From: Zoroaster sp. YZ-2022
Taxonomy: Eukaryota > Echinodermata > Asteroidea > Forcipulatida > Zoroasteridae
DNA: 64,000 nt
Direction: 5' to 3'
NCBI GenBank assembly: GCA_029582265.1
Contig: CM055817.1
Span: 56,617,750 to 56,681,749, forward strand
The notes beneath the pieces were generated by a model, which had not been told where the DNA came from, did not search any database, and saw nothing but the letters and a program-made list of their open reading frames with translations. Made by a program: the position numbers and the translations under genes. This document shows, in pieces, positions 1 through 11,866 of the stretch (within the stretch, counting starts at the first letter, position 1; each line of letters begins with the position of its first letter).

Positions 1-132
1 AGCCATCATCAGGAGACTGCATGTTAACAATGCAGCCGTTTGGATTGTGCGTCATTATTTGCTTGATAAAACACACACGCACAAATAATTGTCAAAGGCA
101 ATACATTCCCCATTCGCAAACTCTTTTGCTGT

Positions 133-525
133 TGGATTTGAATCAGGGTCTACGGCGTGACAGCCGTACGTCTAACCCGCTGAGCCACCAACGGTTCTTG
201 AAACGTGATGAAAACATGAGGTTATAACAGGTCATAATAGTGCGCCCCTATCGGTTCTACTTATTAGCTCATTGATCTGCAATAACGTTAGAAACGTTAG
301 ATATAGTCCTTGCGCTTTCCTGAAATCAGATCTTCATAAAAATCAAAATCGATTGTTTCGTGTAGCAAACTCAACATATTCAGCAAATTTCATCCAAATC
401 TGTGGAGAACGTTTTGAGATATCTTGTACAAAGTGCAGAAAGTACATGTACATCACACACACCTACCCACACATGGGTGAAAACATTACCTCCGCCGCGA
501 CCTACGTCGGCGGAGATAATAATCG
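133..525 (-). mobile_element. tRNA-headed SINE-like dispersed repeat, copy 1
   Basis: Read on the minus strand, 133-195 resembles a tRNA-derived head: an A-box-like TGGCTCAGCGGG and a B-box-like GATTCAAATCC. The adjoining part (about 195-345) is repeated in the same relative orientation at 16095-16310 in reverse, sharing GGTTCTTGAAAC and GTGCGCCCC blocks. The far end (about 470-525) has a CA-rich stretch followed by a small inverted repeat (CCTCCGCC..GGCGGAG). The head and body may belong to two adjacent elements. No protein is expected. Confidence 0.5.
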
Positions 526-539
526 TGTTCCCTTAGGTT

Positions 540-2820
540 TTAGACGTCCGGCGGTCGGTCATGTACGTCACTGGCCAAACAGCTCTGCTCGGAAAGCCCC
601 TGTAAATTTCCAACCACTGCAACGGTCAACTACCTGGGCTTTCTTATATAAAAAACAAATCGTTAAATATCCACGTTTTCATTAGAGATGGGCTGGCCAT
701 CAGGGACCTCGATCCTCAGATGGCACTTCCAAAGCCCAGACGTGCTGAAATGGTACAGCCTCGTCCAATACAACAATGTTACAATTCGACGCAGTTTCCA
801 AGTGACGGTTGCTAGCTAAAAAGTTTAGTCAATATTTGGACTTCAAATACTGTTATCTTTCATTTCGCAAGTTTTAATCCTCAAAACTATCTAGTTTTGT
901 ATTTAAAGTAATGAAGTTTTTGTAAAATTAAGTAAACTGTGGTTTTAAGTTTTCACAAGTGACCGATCGCAGCCCTGTGTGCATGTATTACTGCATGTAT
1001 TTTATGCGAACGCAGCATTTTTTTTACGAAGTGCCGCAGTAGCCGCAGTACGGCGAGATGGCGTCCCCGACGCGGTCCGTTGAGTGCATGGCGTACCAAA
1101 ACTCCGTCTGAAAAGTAGTAATGTGGTTTTGTTTTTGAATCTTTCTTCAATAGGTGTGATGAGCATTCGAAAAAATGCCCTCGGAATAATGTCTTTTTCC
1201 CAACATTTTGGGAAACATTGAAATTCGAACACGCCACGTGTGTTCCATTAGATTGACGCGTGTCCCCTATAACTAATAGAAACATCGGTTCGTGAAAACT
1301 TGACAACAGCATGTGGTTTTCACGAAGTGATCACTAGTTTATTTATAAGTTTGTTACTCGTTTGCGTTATTTTCCTCTACGAAACGAACGAATACAGTTA
1401 CGTATTATAAGGAGATTTCAAGTTTCTAAGTAAAATTAATGATCTTCGAGATTAAAATGACATCGAAAACCGCGGTTTTAAAATCTTGACCAACTTCAAT
1501 CGCTTATATCTCGCAAAGCAAAGCGATTTTACCACGACGATAGGCAAATATGTCACCTTCGTGAAAACTGCGACGAATTGTTTGATGTTTGATAACCCAA
1601 ACGCAAAGCCGTAAAGGATCCCATGTTATTACACGTAGTACTGTGGCGTATCCTCCACACTGGTAAAAAGTGAAAATTTTTGCTGTGTGCATGAGCCGTT
1701 GAGGGCACCTGTGTGGGCGAAAGGGCGCAGCGATAGTGCGTTGCGTTTATGGCGTATTTGTGCAGTTGATGTGCGTACGCGCGGAATATCTCCAGTGATC
1801 ATTGGCTGGTAAGAAGTTGACACGCGCTTGAGTACCCATACCATACGCACATAAGTGTACGCACAACGCTACTTGACGTCAAAGTGGCTATCATCAAGAC
1901 ACTGGGTGCAAATTCACCGCTAGAGGGGCTGATGATGTGTACTGAGCGAATAACCCAGCAACAAAAAAAGCTACCATTGTACATGAACATGGTGTTGTTA
2001 ATATAATGTACCAAGAATCAAGACAGTTCCTCGACTTATTGCCTATAAAACTTCCCCTTTCAACCCCAGAAAATCGTCTTTTAGTGCCAAAAATTTCCAA
2101 AATTTATGTTGGGTTTTGTTTTTGGAATATAAAATTCAAATTTTGAGGCCAGGTTTCTTGGTGTTTTAATGGCAATATAATGACATTAAACATTACGAAA
2201 CATGTGTTTCTTATCTTTGTTATGTCTATCTTTATTAGGCCTTACAAAAAAATAGTTTCCGGTTACCCAACCCAACCTAGAAAATTACGCATAACCTATA
2301 TCTTTTTATTCGAAAAAATAATAAAAAATAAAAACTTATGGCGCCTAATTTTTGTGTACATCGTCCTGTATTTTTTATTTATTTATTTTTTATTCCGACA
2401 AAGCCAATTAAAGATATGTACCAATTAAGAAAAGAAACCGCAAAGACTGAGTTTTCTTAATTTATTTTGTCTTTATTGGACCTTGCCTCAAAACTGTCTA
2501 AGAATGATCAGAGCGTCATGATAATTCTTCGGAGCAAAGCGGCACTTCACACGCACGAGGCTAGGCCTATGTTCACATTTTGTGAGTGACATGATCCAAA
2601 TCGCTTGTAACAAATATTTCTATTGGTTGTATGACAAGGTATGTGTTCTCGTTCGACCAATAAGAAAACCTTTGAAAAAAAAAGTGGCCATGGTCTTGTG
2701 TATTTGTACTCACAACCATCTGCATTCTAAATTCAGATATTCTTAAACCACTCAACCAGTGAATATACAGTGCTGATAGGTAGTATTAACATATATAGTA
2801 TTAAATCTGACATTGCTCAC
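540..2820. other. No recognisable gene
   Basis: AT-rich sequence without a convincing open frame, domain or repeat. The short open frames on both strands (up to 119 codons) show no domain or compositional sign of coding. Confidence 0.4.
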
Positions 2821-2828
2821 TTATTACC

Positions 2829-3000
2829 AGAGTTGTTGACTCGAGTCGGTGACTCGGACTCGAGTCCGGGACTCGAGTCATAAGGCCAATTTTGTGACTT
2901 GCGACTTGATCTTGACTTGGACAAAAATGACTTGGGACTTGACTTGACTTGGACAAAATGACTTGTGACTTGACTTGACTTGAGTAAATTTGACTTGACG
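2829..3000. repeat. TGACTTG/ACTCGAG-rich degenerate repeat
   Basis: Begins with alternating GACTCGAGTC-type words and continues as imperfect TGACTTG repeats. A related block lies at 4785-4890. Such tracts are usually terminal parts of dispersed elements or decayed minisatellites; this one is not assigned. Confidence 0.6.
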
Positions 3001-3009
3001 ACATTGTAA

Positions 3010-4460
3010 GTCATCATCAGTATTTTAGGTTGTTTTATTACATGTATTTTTCTGGTCAATCCGCCACGGCAGCCGAATACTTTTGTGACGGGAAAAAAAA
3101 TGCCGTCATGAATTTTATATCTATACGTAATACATAATAATAGTTATTATACTGTTGTACACGTATGTTGCCTTGTACTGTAAAGTGTACGCTATATGTC
3201 TAGTCTTCAACACAATCCGTCGTAGTGGAAGAAGTGGGCTATTACTAGTGAAGGCATTGCATTAATATTCAAAATAATTTATACAAACAGCTGGAACGAG
3301 GTTATAGCGACATTGTTAATTGTATTAAGAATTTGTAAAGTGTTGAACAAATTATCGCAAATTTTCGTAAAACAAAACCGAATAGCTATTTTGACTCAAA
3401 TTATATTTTATTATGTGTGTAATCATTAAAGGGTACATGTGTTTTTTAAAAATGTTTTACTCCGTAAAAGGGGAATTTCAAAATATTTTACGAACGTAAT
3501 ATTTAAATTCTCCTTACATCACCCTATGCAAACGTTGTCAGAGTTGTCAACACAGAATCAGTAAAGTTTTCATGCACAACGTTGTAATACACTGAGTCCG
3601 GAGTCCGTGATTTTAACAAATGTATTATTTGTGACAGTGCTGTGACAAAATAACTAAGAAACAGTAATTACTAGTTTTTGGGGCGTATACAAAATTATCT
3701 TCTTCCAAGTGCAAATTCCGAGAGCCCATATAAAGGTGTAAATTACCATCCGTCGGTTTCAATCCTGGAAGAAAAATAGATTGTCCCACGTGTAACAACT
3801 TCAACCGTCTGCAAATTTTTCGTGCAAATATTGAAATGAACCACTCTGCCATGTTACCACGCTTCAGATTGATAATTTTCAGATTAAAAAAATTAACACC
3901 TCAATCGCTTACAACACCACTTTCCACACAACCCATAATTTCTGGACCGAATTGATGAAAAACTACCTGGACCTGTTTTTTTTAAATAACATTGAATTCA
4001 GATGCGGACATAACAAAAACAATGACGCACTACACAATTTGTGGAAGCGTTAACGTCATACTTGGATTTGTTTGTGAGTTTCTGGTCTTCAATAGTCATT
4101 TATTTACCTCCCATCATGTTATCACTTGTTTTTCATTTATTTTATTCAATCAACAACTTATATTAATGAAGTAAAATACGTCTAAACATCTTCAATAAAG
4201 TGTCAATCTTTGGGCCTACAGTGTACATTTGAGCCTATACGTTTCACCATACATTTCCTTCACATGTACTGCACGATACACATTTACGTGTGTGCGTTTG
4301 TATAGTTTTCTCAATATTGCCCGATGATTACAGCGAGGTTTCGCTTGGCTAATTCGAGATAAATGTCCAATTATGTATATCCTATAAACAACAAATGACA
4401 AACACTGGATTTATTCTCACTGTAAGACAGGGAACTTGCAAGCAAACAGAACATTTTATA
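3010..4460. other. No recognisable gene
   Basis: AT-rich stretch with only short unsupported open frames. Nothing assignable was seen. Confidence 0.35.
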
Positions 4461-4483
4461 GGCAAAAAAAAAAAAAAAAAAAA

Positions 4484-4765
4484 GGCTCCGGTTTCTGGTG
4501 ATCTCCCGTGCGCGTGGCCTCCAGCTGAACCTGCACATCGGCATTTTATTTTATTATTTTTGCTATGAAACGATATTCAATCGCAGCCACACTTTTTCAC
4601 ATAGGGTATAAACGTTTGGCTGATTTGTGAGTCCTCTCTTAATACCATACTTTGTACAATGGGAAATTTGGTCCCCGCCTACACATGTAAAAAAAAATTA
4701 AACAAAAACAAAGGCAAACAAAAACAAAAATCGCGTCACCGCACCAATTTTGAAACTGAAGCATT
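4484..4765. mobile_element. MITE-like repeat (CCGGTTTCTGG family), copy 1
   Basis: One end reads CTCCGGTTTCTGGTG. The interior carries GCTATGAAAC, and the other end carries GCGTCACCGCACC. The same blocks occur in opposite orientation at 21496-22056. An isolated end-like piece (GTTTCCAGTTTCTGGTTAT) lies near 6277. Non-coding; preceded by a ~21-bp A tract. Confidence 0.5.
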
Positions 4766-4784
4766 TAGCCTTATTCGGGACGAT

Positions 4785-4890
4785 AAATGACTTGTGACTT
4801 GACTTGACTTGAGAAAATTTGACTTGTGACTTGACTTGACTTGAGAACATTTGACTTGTGACTTGACTTGACTTGAGAAAAAATTACTTG
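4785..4890. repeat. TGACTTG tandem repeat
   Basis: Three near-identical ~30-bp units built from repeated GACTTG and separated by GAGAAAATT-like spacers. Similar in composition to 2829-3000. Confidence 0.75.
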
Positions 4891-4958
4891 GTTACAACAC
4901 TGCTTATTACCTGTTACAAATGAGTGCGCAAAAAAAATTATAAATAAATAAAAGGTAA

Positions 4959-5309
4959 TAATAATAATAATAATAATGTGTGGATTTATATAGCGCACGT
5001 ATCCACCTGCTAAGTGGTGCTCAAGGCGCATTATATTATTATCCCTGCTCATAAGGCTCATAAATCGTTCCTGAAACCATCTCAGCTCCTGGGGGAGTAT
5101 ACAGCTCAAGTGCTGCCATTTCTAGCGCATATAGAGCAAAACCAACTCTGCCTTCACAGGTGCATTTAACCCCTGGGTGGAGAGAAGCAATTATGATTAA
5201 ATTAATGCTCAAGGACACAAGTGTCTGACCGTGATTCGAACCCACATTATGTTGCTAACACCAGAACTTCAGATCCGGTAAGCTAGACCGCTCGGCCACG
5301 ACACCCCAT
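4959..5309 (-). mobile_element. tRNA-derived SINE, family A, copy 1
   Basis: Minus-strand SINE. The 5' head (near 5309) is tRNA-like, with TGGCCGAGCGGTCTAG as A box and GGTTCGAATC-like B box. The body ends in GCGCTATATAAATCC and the 3' end is an (ATT)n/(AAT)n tail at 4959-4977. A second full copy lies at 19622-19978 on the same strand, which fixes the boundaries. Confidence 0.85.
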
Positions 5310-5860
5310 TGACCGTCATCGATGCATCCCACCCTAATATTTTTTGGCTAAAAATTTAGAGCAAAAAAAAAGATTTGCCACCTACCCACCCTATTTTCTT
5401 TTTCAGTGTAATAGGGAACACAACTATTTTTGAGGCCTTATACAAAATAGGTTCCGTGAGCCTTTTCCATGACGTCATCGATGAATGTGTCTATTGTTAT
5501 TTATTGTTATAACCATGAGAAAGGACACGCGGGACACTTTCAGTTCAAACATGGTTGTTTTTCAATTGGGTTATTGATGTGGAAAAACACGCGGTATAAA
5601 TACAACACATTATAAAAACCTGAAATATAATCCAATGCCACTGAAACTAACTGATCAAACGGAGTTTTGGCAATTAGTTTGTTAAGTTGAAAACCAGTTT
5701 TTAGCCACTGTTTCCAACAAGACTATCGTCCAGTAATTAAGAAATTCTGGAGCAAGTAAAAACATATGTAAGACTTGTAGCTTTGCATGTTGAAAAGCTA
5801 AGAGATAAGTATACAGACTGTTTGCAGTGACACCATCATGTGTCCTAGAAAAGAGACAGT
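5310..5860. other. No recognisable gene
   Basis: No coding or repeat signal was recognised between the SINE and the palindrome that follows. Confidence 0.35.
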
Positions 5861-5863
5861 TGG

Positions 5864-5951
5864 TTACAACTCGACGTTTTGACGAGTATGCTGTGATCGC
5901 CATTCTCCTGAAAGATGATCAGAGCATACTGATCGAAGCGTTGAGGTTGTA
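5864..5951. other. 88-bp imperfect palindrome, hammerhead-like
   Basis: Two ~43-bp arms are inverted copies, sharing TACAAC, AGTATGCT, TGATC and GGAGAATGG. One arm contains CTGAAAGATGATCAG..CTGATCGAAGCG, i.e. CTGA, a GATCAG/CTGATC stem and GAAG. This resembles the CUGAUGA-stem II-GAAA core of hammerhead motifs carried by Penelope-like elements, but the core is imperfect. No reverse transcriptase lies beside it. Confidence 0.4.
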
Positions 5952-6330
5952 TCCTTTCAATTCGTCTTTACCACCATATTTTTCAGCTTCAGAATGAACA
6001 TAAAATATAATTTGAGACGCTTACCGTGTTGAAAGCGTGAAGGTTGAAGGCTTTACGGTCTTCCAAACGTAAACGTTGCGAGAAAGAATGTTGCTAAAAG
6101 GCTTGCCCTCATATCCCGGCATGCAACAAAGCCGAAGGTAATGACACAGCGCCGATTGAAACGGCGAAGCGGCTTAAACACGCCTGCGATATGATAAAAT
6201 GAAGCGGCATCATGACTGCAGAAATAACTATGACATACAACAAACAAACAAAATCGTTTCTAAGGCCAAAAACGGTTTCCAGTTTCTGGTTATGGGTCGT
6301 TTTTTAAATATTATTATTATTATTATTTCG

Positions 6331-7380
6331 CGTTAGCACAGCATGAAAAGAAAGATCTTGTTTTCCTTTCTGCCGGTTACACCTCGAAGTCTCGAGTGTC
6401 TTTCACCAGAATCCTTGCTGTCCCTAAGAGTGCCGCCTTCTGTAAGTAATTCTACTCTAACAGATATTCCTATCTCCTTGAGATGTTTCTCCAACACCTT
6501 CGGATTGTGCCAGTGCTCCCACTACCACGGGAATAACCTTCACCTTGACTTGCCACAGCACGCGAGTTCTTTCTCGCTAAATCCTGATATTGCTGTACCT
6601 TCTCCTTCTCCTTCGAAGCTACTCTACTATCATAGCACAGCTATATCGATAAGATGACACATCTTCTCATGCTTATCCAGACAACAACATCCGGCCGTCT
6701 ATGTTTCTATAACATGATCTGTCTGGATGTTGAAGTCCCAGAGAATCTTGACATGGTCCGTTTCTTCTGCCTTTTCCGGCACATGGTCTTATGCCCGCCG
6801 GTGCACCTGTGACACCGTACTTCTTACACAAATCCCAATGAATCACCTTGGCCAACTTGTCGTGTCTGCCTTTGTACTCCCGTCTGAGCATGCACTCTGC
6901 ATTCGCTGACAATGTGAAACACAGTCTCCTCCGCCGCATTGCACATTCTGCACATACAAGAGACATCTGTCTTCTCGATCCTTGCCTTCATCACATTCGT
7001 CGGCAGAGACTGGTTTGCGCTGCAGTAATCAGACCCTCAGTTTCTTTCTTTAGTTCTCCTCTCTCAACCATTCCCAAGTTTGCTACTTGCCACTTCTTCG
7101 GTACATCTCAGGAATCGACCGTGAAGTGGTTTTCCTCAATCTCGTGTTCTTTCTTCTCTTTGATTCTTATACTCCTTTGGACCTAATTCGCCTGCCTTCA
7201 TGTATTTCTGTTTCTCCTGTTTACAGCACGAATTCTGTTGTTGTTCTGAGCAGTGTGTATACGATCTGGCGGTACCTGCTCAAGCATACCGACCAGAACG
7301 GGCGATGGACTCCTCTTTGAGAGATCGTCGCTGATTCACCGTTGAGTTGATGCTGCATGTAAACAGTCTTCCGAAATCGG
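6331..7380 (-). pseudogene. LINE 3' end, restriction-like-endonuclease type, copy 1
   Basis: Decayed C-terminal part of a non-LTR retrotransposon polyprotein. Minus-strand frames show a CCHC-like cysteine cluster with a segment containing EYKGRHDKLAKVIHWDLCKKYG, followed by RPDVVV and a downstream ID-containing segment. This layout is known from the C-terminal zinc knuckle and PD-(D/E)XK-like nuclease of LINEs with a restriction-like endonuclease. Frames shift several times and stops interrupt them, so it is dead. The reverse transcriptase domain is absent (5' truncation). An (ATT)n run at about 6311-6328 marks its 3' tail. Confidence 0.7.
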
Positions 7381-8223
<843 letters not shown>

Positions 8224-8760
8224 TTTCCTCCCTTACGTTTAGAAGTAATAAACCACAAACCACAATAACATCCAAATGGAATGACGTAGAGACTTGTAAT
8301 TTTGCACAAACATTTGTTTGTGTAAAATCATATGTAAATCATAAAATCCATACAAACTTAATCAGTTCCGCTCTTATGGGCAAAAACAATGAAATTTCAA
8401 AAGCCCTATAATTCCCTAACGAAATGATGTGCAGACTTGTAACTTGCTACAAACATTTATTAGATATGTAGAAGTACCCAAAATTCAAAACAATTCCATC
8501 CGTTCCGGTTTAACGGACGTTCAGAGTTGTAACTTGGCACAATAATCGACTGGATTTTTGAGTATTTAGTAAGGAACCTTTGTGGTCCAGTGGTTAATGC
8601 GTCTGACTGCTAATTAATTTTGTGATGAGTTGAGATCCGTCGAACATGACCACACTAATTTTATTGCTTTTTTTTTTTTATCCGTTCACGGCTCTCATCC
8701 GCGGCAAGTAATACCTTTCGAAAAGCTATTTTATTACACTTACTGACTTAGACATGGCAC
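8224..8760. other. Degenerate repeats and a weak tRNA-like segment
   Basis: Contains loosely repeated blocks around GACTTGTAA..TTGCACAAACATTT (near 8290, 8430 and 8525). At about 8583-8640 a tRNA-like piece has TGGTCCAGTGGTTAATGCG as A box and GAGATCCGTCGAA as a poor B box. This may be a decayed SINE. No protein-coding signal. Confidence 0.35.
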
Positions 8761-9260
8761 NNNNNNNNNNNNNNNNNNNNNNNNNNNNNNNNNNNNNNNN
8801 NNNNNNNNNNNNNNNNNNNNNNNNNNNNNNNNNNNNNNNNNNNNNNNNNNNNNNNNNNNNNNNNNNNNNNNNNNNNNNNNNNNNNNNNNNNNNNNNNNNN
8901 NNNNNNNNNNNNNNNNNNNNNNNNNNNNNNNNNNNNNNNNNNNNNNNNNNNNNNNNNNNNNNNNNNNNNNNNNNNNNNNNNNNNNNNNNNNNNNNNNNNN
9001 NNNNNNNNNNNNNNNNNNNNNNNNNNNNNNNNNNNNNNNNNNNNNNNNNNNNNNNNNNNNNNNNNNNNNNNNNNNNNNNNNNNNNNNNNNNNNNNNNNNN
9101 NNNNNNNNNNNNNNNNNNNNNNNNNNNNNNNNNNNNNNNNNNNNNNNNNNNNNNNNNNNNNNNNNNNNNNNNNNNNNNNNNNNNNNNNNNNNNNNNNNNN
9201 NNNNNNNNNNNNNNNNNNNNNNNNNNNNNNNNNNNNNNNNNNNNNNNNNNNNNNNNNNNN
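8761..9260. other. Assembly gap (500 N)
   Basis: Exactly 500 N, so the length is a placeholder. The gap abuts the 33-bp array, whose real length is therefore unknown; 5' exons of the LGR-like gene could also be hidden here. Confidence 0.99.
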
Positions 9261-9650
9261 ACCTTCCTCTTACTGATCTTACACTATATACAAAGCTTCC
9301 TTACTGACATTACACCATATACAAACCTTCCTCTTGCTGATCTTACACCATATACAAACCTTCCTCTTGCTGATCTTACACCATATACAAACCTTCCTCT
9401 TGCTGATCTTACACCATATACAAACCTTCCTCTTGCTGATCTTACACCATATACAAACCTTCCTCTTGCTGATCTTACACCATATACACACCTTCCTCTT
9501 GCTGATCTTACACCATATACACACCTTCCTCTTACTGATCTTACACCATATGAAAACCTTCCTCTCACTGATCTTACACCATATACAAACCTTCCTCTTG
9601 CTGATCTTACACCATATACAAACTTTCCTCTCACTGATCTTACACCATAT
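9261..9650. repeat. 33-bp tandem array, left part
   Basis: About 12 units of a 33-bp sequence with the core CTTCCTCTTGCTGATC and ACACCATATACAAA. It starts at the gap edge and ends exactly at an LTR. The same array resumes at 15070, so it was one array before the Gypsy insertion. Because 33 is divisible by three, long open frames run through it on both strands; these are not genes. Confidence 0.95.
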
Positions 9651-10758
9651 TGTAACCAAGCAGAAGAAAGGTGACAAAACTCTTTTTCTTTACAGGTCTG
9701 TTTAACGTTAAGTTGTTTATTAATTTAGGACTATAAAATAACAAATTAATATCCAACATACAAGTTTTCTACTTAACTGGGGTGAACATCCACTATACAC
9801 TCAAATTTCACGATGTGAGTGGAATTTCATGGCAAAAACTTTCAGTGTAAGGATTAACAAGGCTAAACAAGACTATAGCAATACTACAAGGCTAAACAAG
9901 ACTATAGCAATACTACAAGGCTAAACAAAACTATAGCAATACTACAAGGCTAAACAAAACTATAGCAATACTACAAGGCTAAACAAAACTATAGCAATAC
10001 TACAAGGCTAAACAAAACTATAGCAATACTACAAGGCTACCAGAAAGGGGCCTGGAAGAAATAGAAATACAAAAATATTAATTATTAAATGCATACCTTC
10101 CCATTTGGATAACCTTTAAATTAAAGATTACCTGGGACTTACTTCGTTTGAGTAAATTTAGACCATGTCAATGCAAAATTTACTATTACTCATAATGCGA
10201 ATATTCAAGTTAAACTTGGAAATGAAAAATACAAAATCACATGTGGAAATTACACTTCACAGTAAAGATAATTCCCACCTACGGAACTCACCTAGACACT
10301 CTTCTGCACCCGAAAGGTTACTGCCTGATGGATGAAAATGAAGTTGTACCATACAATTGTCATTTAACGGAAGGAAAACTAATGGTGGCTGAACTTAAGA
10401 AACGAAAATAACTAAGAAGAACAGCTCTCTACTGTAGACCCTTCCTCTACAGCGGCAAGTGCAGGAATGGTTCTTTAACATTGCACTGTGCAGCTCGCTG
10501 CAACGCTTGATTGAACATTGGCATCCTAATTGTTTGTTGACAATGCTCACAACCATTCCAAGACTTCCAACACAGAAGAGTTCCAAAAGAAGGACACTGG
10601 GCATTTTATACATTCCAAAAGGGTTTTAAAAATCACTAAAGGTAAGTATGCAAGCAATGAATTTGCAGAATGCAAAGTCAGCTGGTTACACCGGGTAGTA
10701 AAAGTCATTAAAGGTAAGTAAGCAATGAATCTGCAGAATGCAAAGTCAGCTGGTTACA
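9651..10758 (-). repeat. LTR (3') of Gypsy element 1
   Basis: 1108 bp, bounded by TGTAACC and GGTTACA. Contains six 29-bp tandem units (AAGGCTAAACAA..CTATAGCAATACTAC) at about 9859-10038. It is one unit longer than the partner LTR, which exactly explains the 29-bp length difference. Confidence 0.93.
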
Positions 10759-11428
10759 CACACCCAAAGATAAAAAGATTTTGGACACCCGAGTCAAATT
10801 TCCACATTTTAAAACCTTATTCAGACCTGCTTACATTTTGAAACAACAATTAATTACACACAAATCCATTTTTCCTTTAAATTTCAAGGAATTTTGTTAT
10901 AAGAAAAAAACTTTACACCGTTTTCCTTAAACTCCTAGTACCTTAATAAATACACTCGACAATTAATTATTCAATATTTACAATTTCCATGTCTAAACCA
11001 CATAAACTCCACTCAGGTCTACTCACCGATACTGGCTCGTCAATATGCACTAATTTTCATCTAAACAAACCACCTTGATGCTTACCATGACTAGGGCTAA
11101 ACCCAAGTACGAGTTAAACTCTCATGGTCATCTTAGGTTCACATTTTCGTATATTTTTGTCTAGAGACAATTCGTCTCGAAAATTAAGAAAAGTGCAAAT
11201 GATACATTTAAACTTGCCAGTCGGTAGCTTACCCTCTTGAGTCCAGTCTATGGATAAAGACATTGCCTGCCTGTAGAATTAGGAATCCACGTAGAGCCTT
11301 AAAAGCCTAAGTAAATCAGTCATATTCCTGCATCTATTCGGGAAAAGAATAATAAGCAGAAATATTAAAATGACACCAATTCCTGTACTTAGAAGTGATC
11401 CTTTCATGAATCCACAAAATATATGATA

Positions 11429-11866
11429 TCAAGATATCATACCAATCATACAAAACAAGAGAAATCCCAATTCAATCTTAATTGAGTCCTTAATAGTAAC
11501 CACAGAACATGAACTATCATCATGTGAAATTTGTTCATGTAAGGCAACTGAACGAGGCTCATGAAAGAGATTGCTATGTTTACCAGCTGTAGATCTAGTT
11601 GTACGACGCAAGGGTACTGTAACCTTCGTTTTGACCTGAGACTGAGGTTCAGCAATAGCAGCTTGCGATGGTACTACGGTTATGGTGTCATTGGTTGAAA
11701 GAGAACTCTCAGGTAAAATTGAAGGAGAACTCTTAGGTGGAAGAACCATAATTTCCATTTCCGACTCGGAATTAGAGCTATATGGATCTTCGACGGTACT
11801 TTGCTCTCCGTGTAGAGAGTCCTTTTGGGTATCGGAACTGTCTTCGGTAACCCTTGCTAGCTTCAA
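11429..11866 (-). CDS. C-terminal extension frame of Gypsy element 1 pol
   Basis: Open frame of about 145 codons overlapping the end of pol in another frame. It begins at a TTG that overlaps the pol stop, not at an ATG. The product is Ser/Thr-rich and acidic, then has a basic PLRRTTRSTAG stretch of the kind often found at the C-terminus of Gypsy integrases, and ends in a short hydrophobic tail. It is more likely the natural continuation of pol, separated by a one-base shift, than an independent protein. Confidence 0.45.
   Translation of the reverse strand: MKLARVTEDSSDTQKDSLHGEQSTVEDPYSSNSESEMEIMVLPPKSSPSILPESSLSTNDTITVVPSQAAIAEPQSQVKTKVTVPLRRTTRSTAGKHSNLFHEPRSVALHEQISHDDSSCSVVTIKDSIKIELGFLLFCMIGMIS

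Noticed and set aside
9261..9650. CRISPR array
   Set aside because: Contiguous tandem units without unique spacers in a eukaryotic genome; the same holds for the other arrays.
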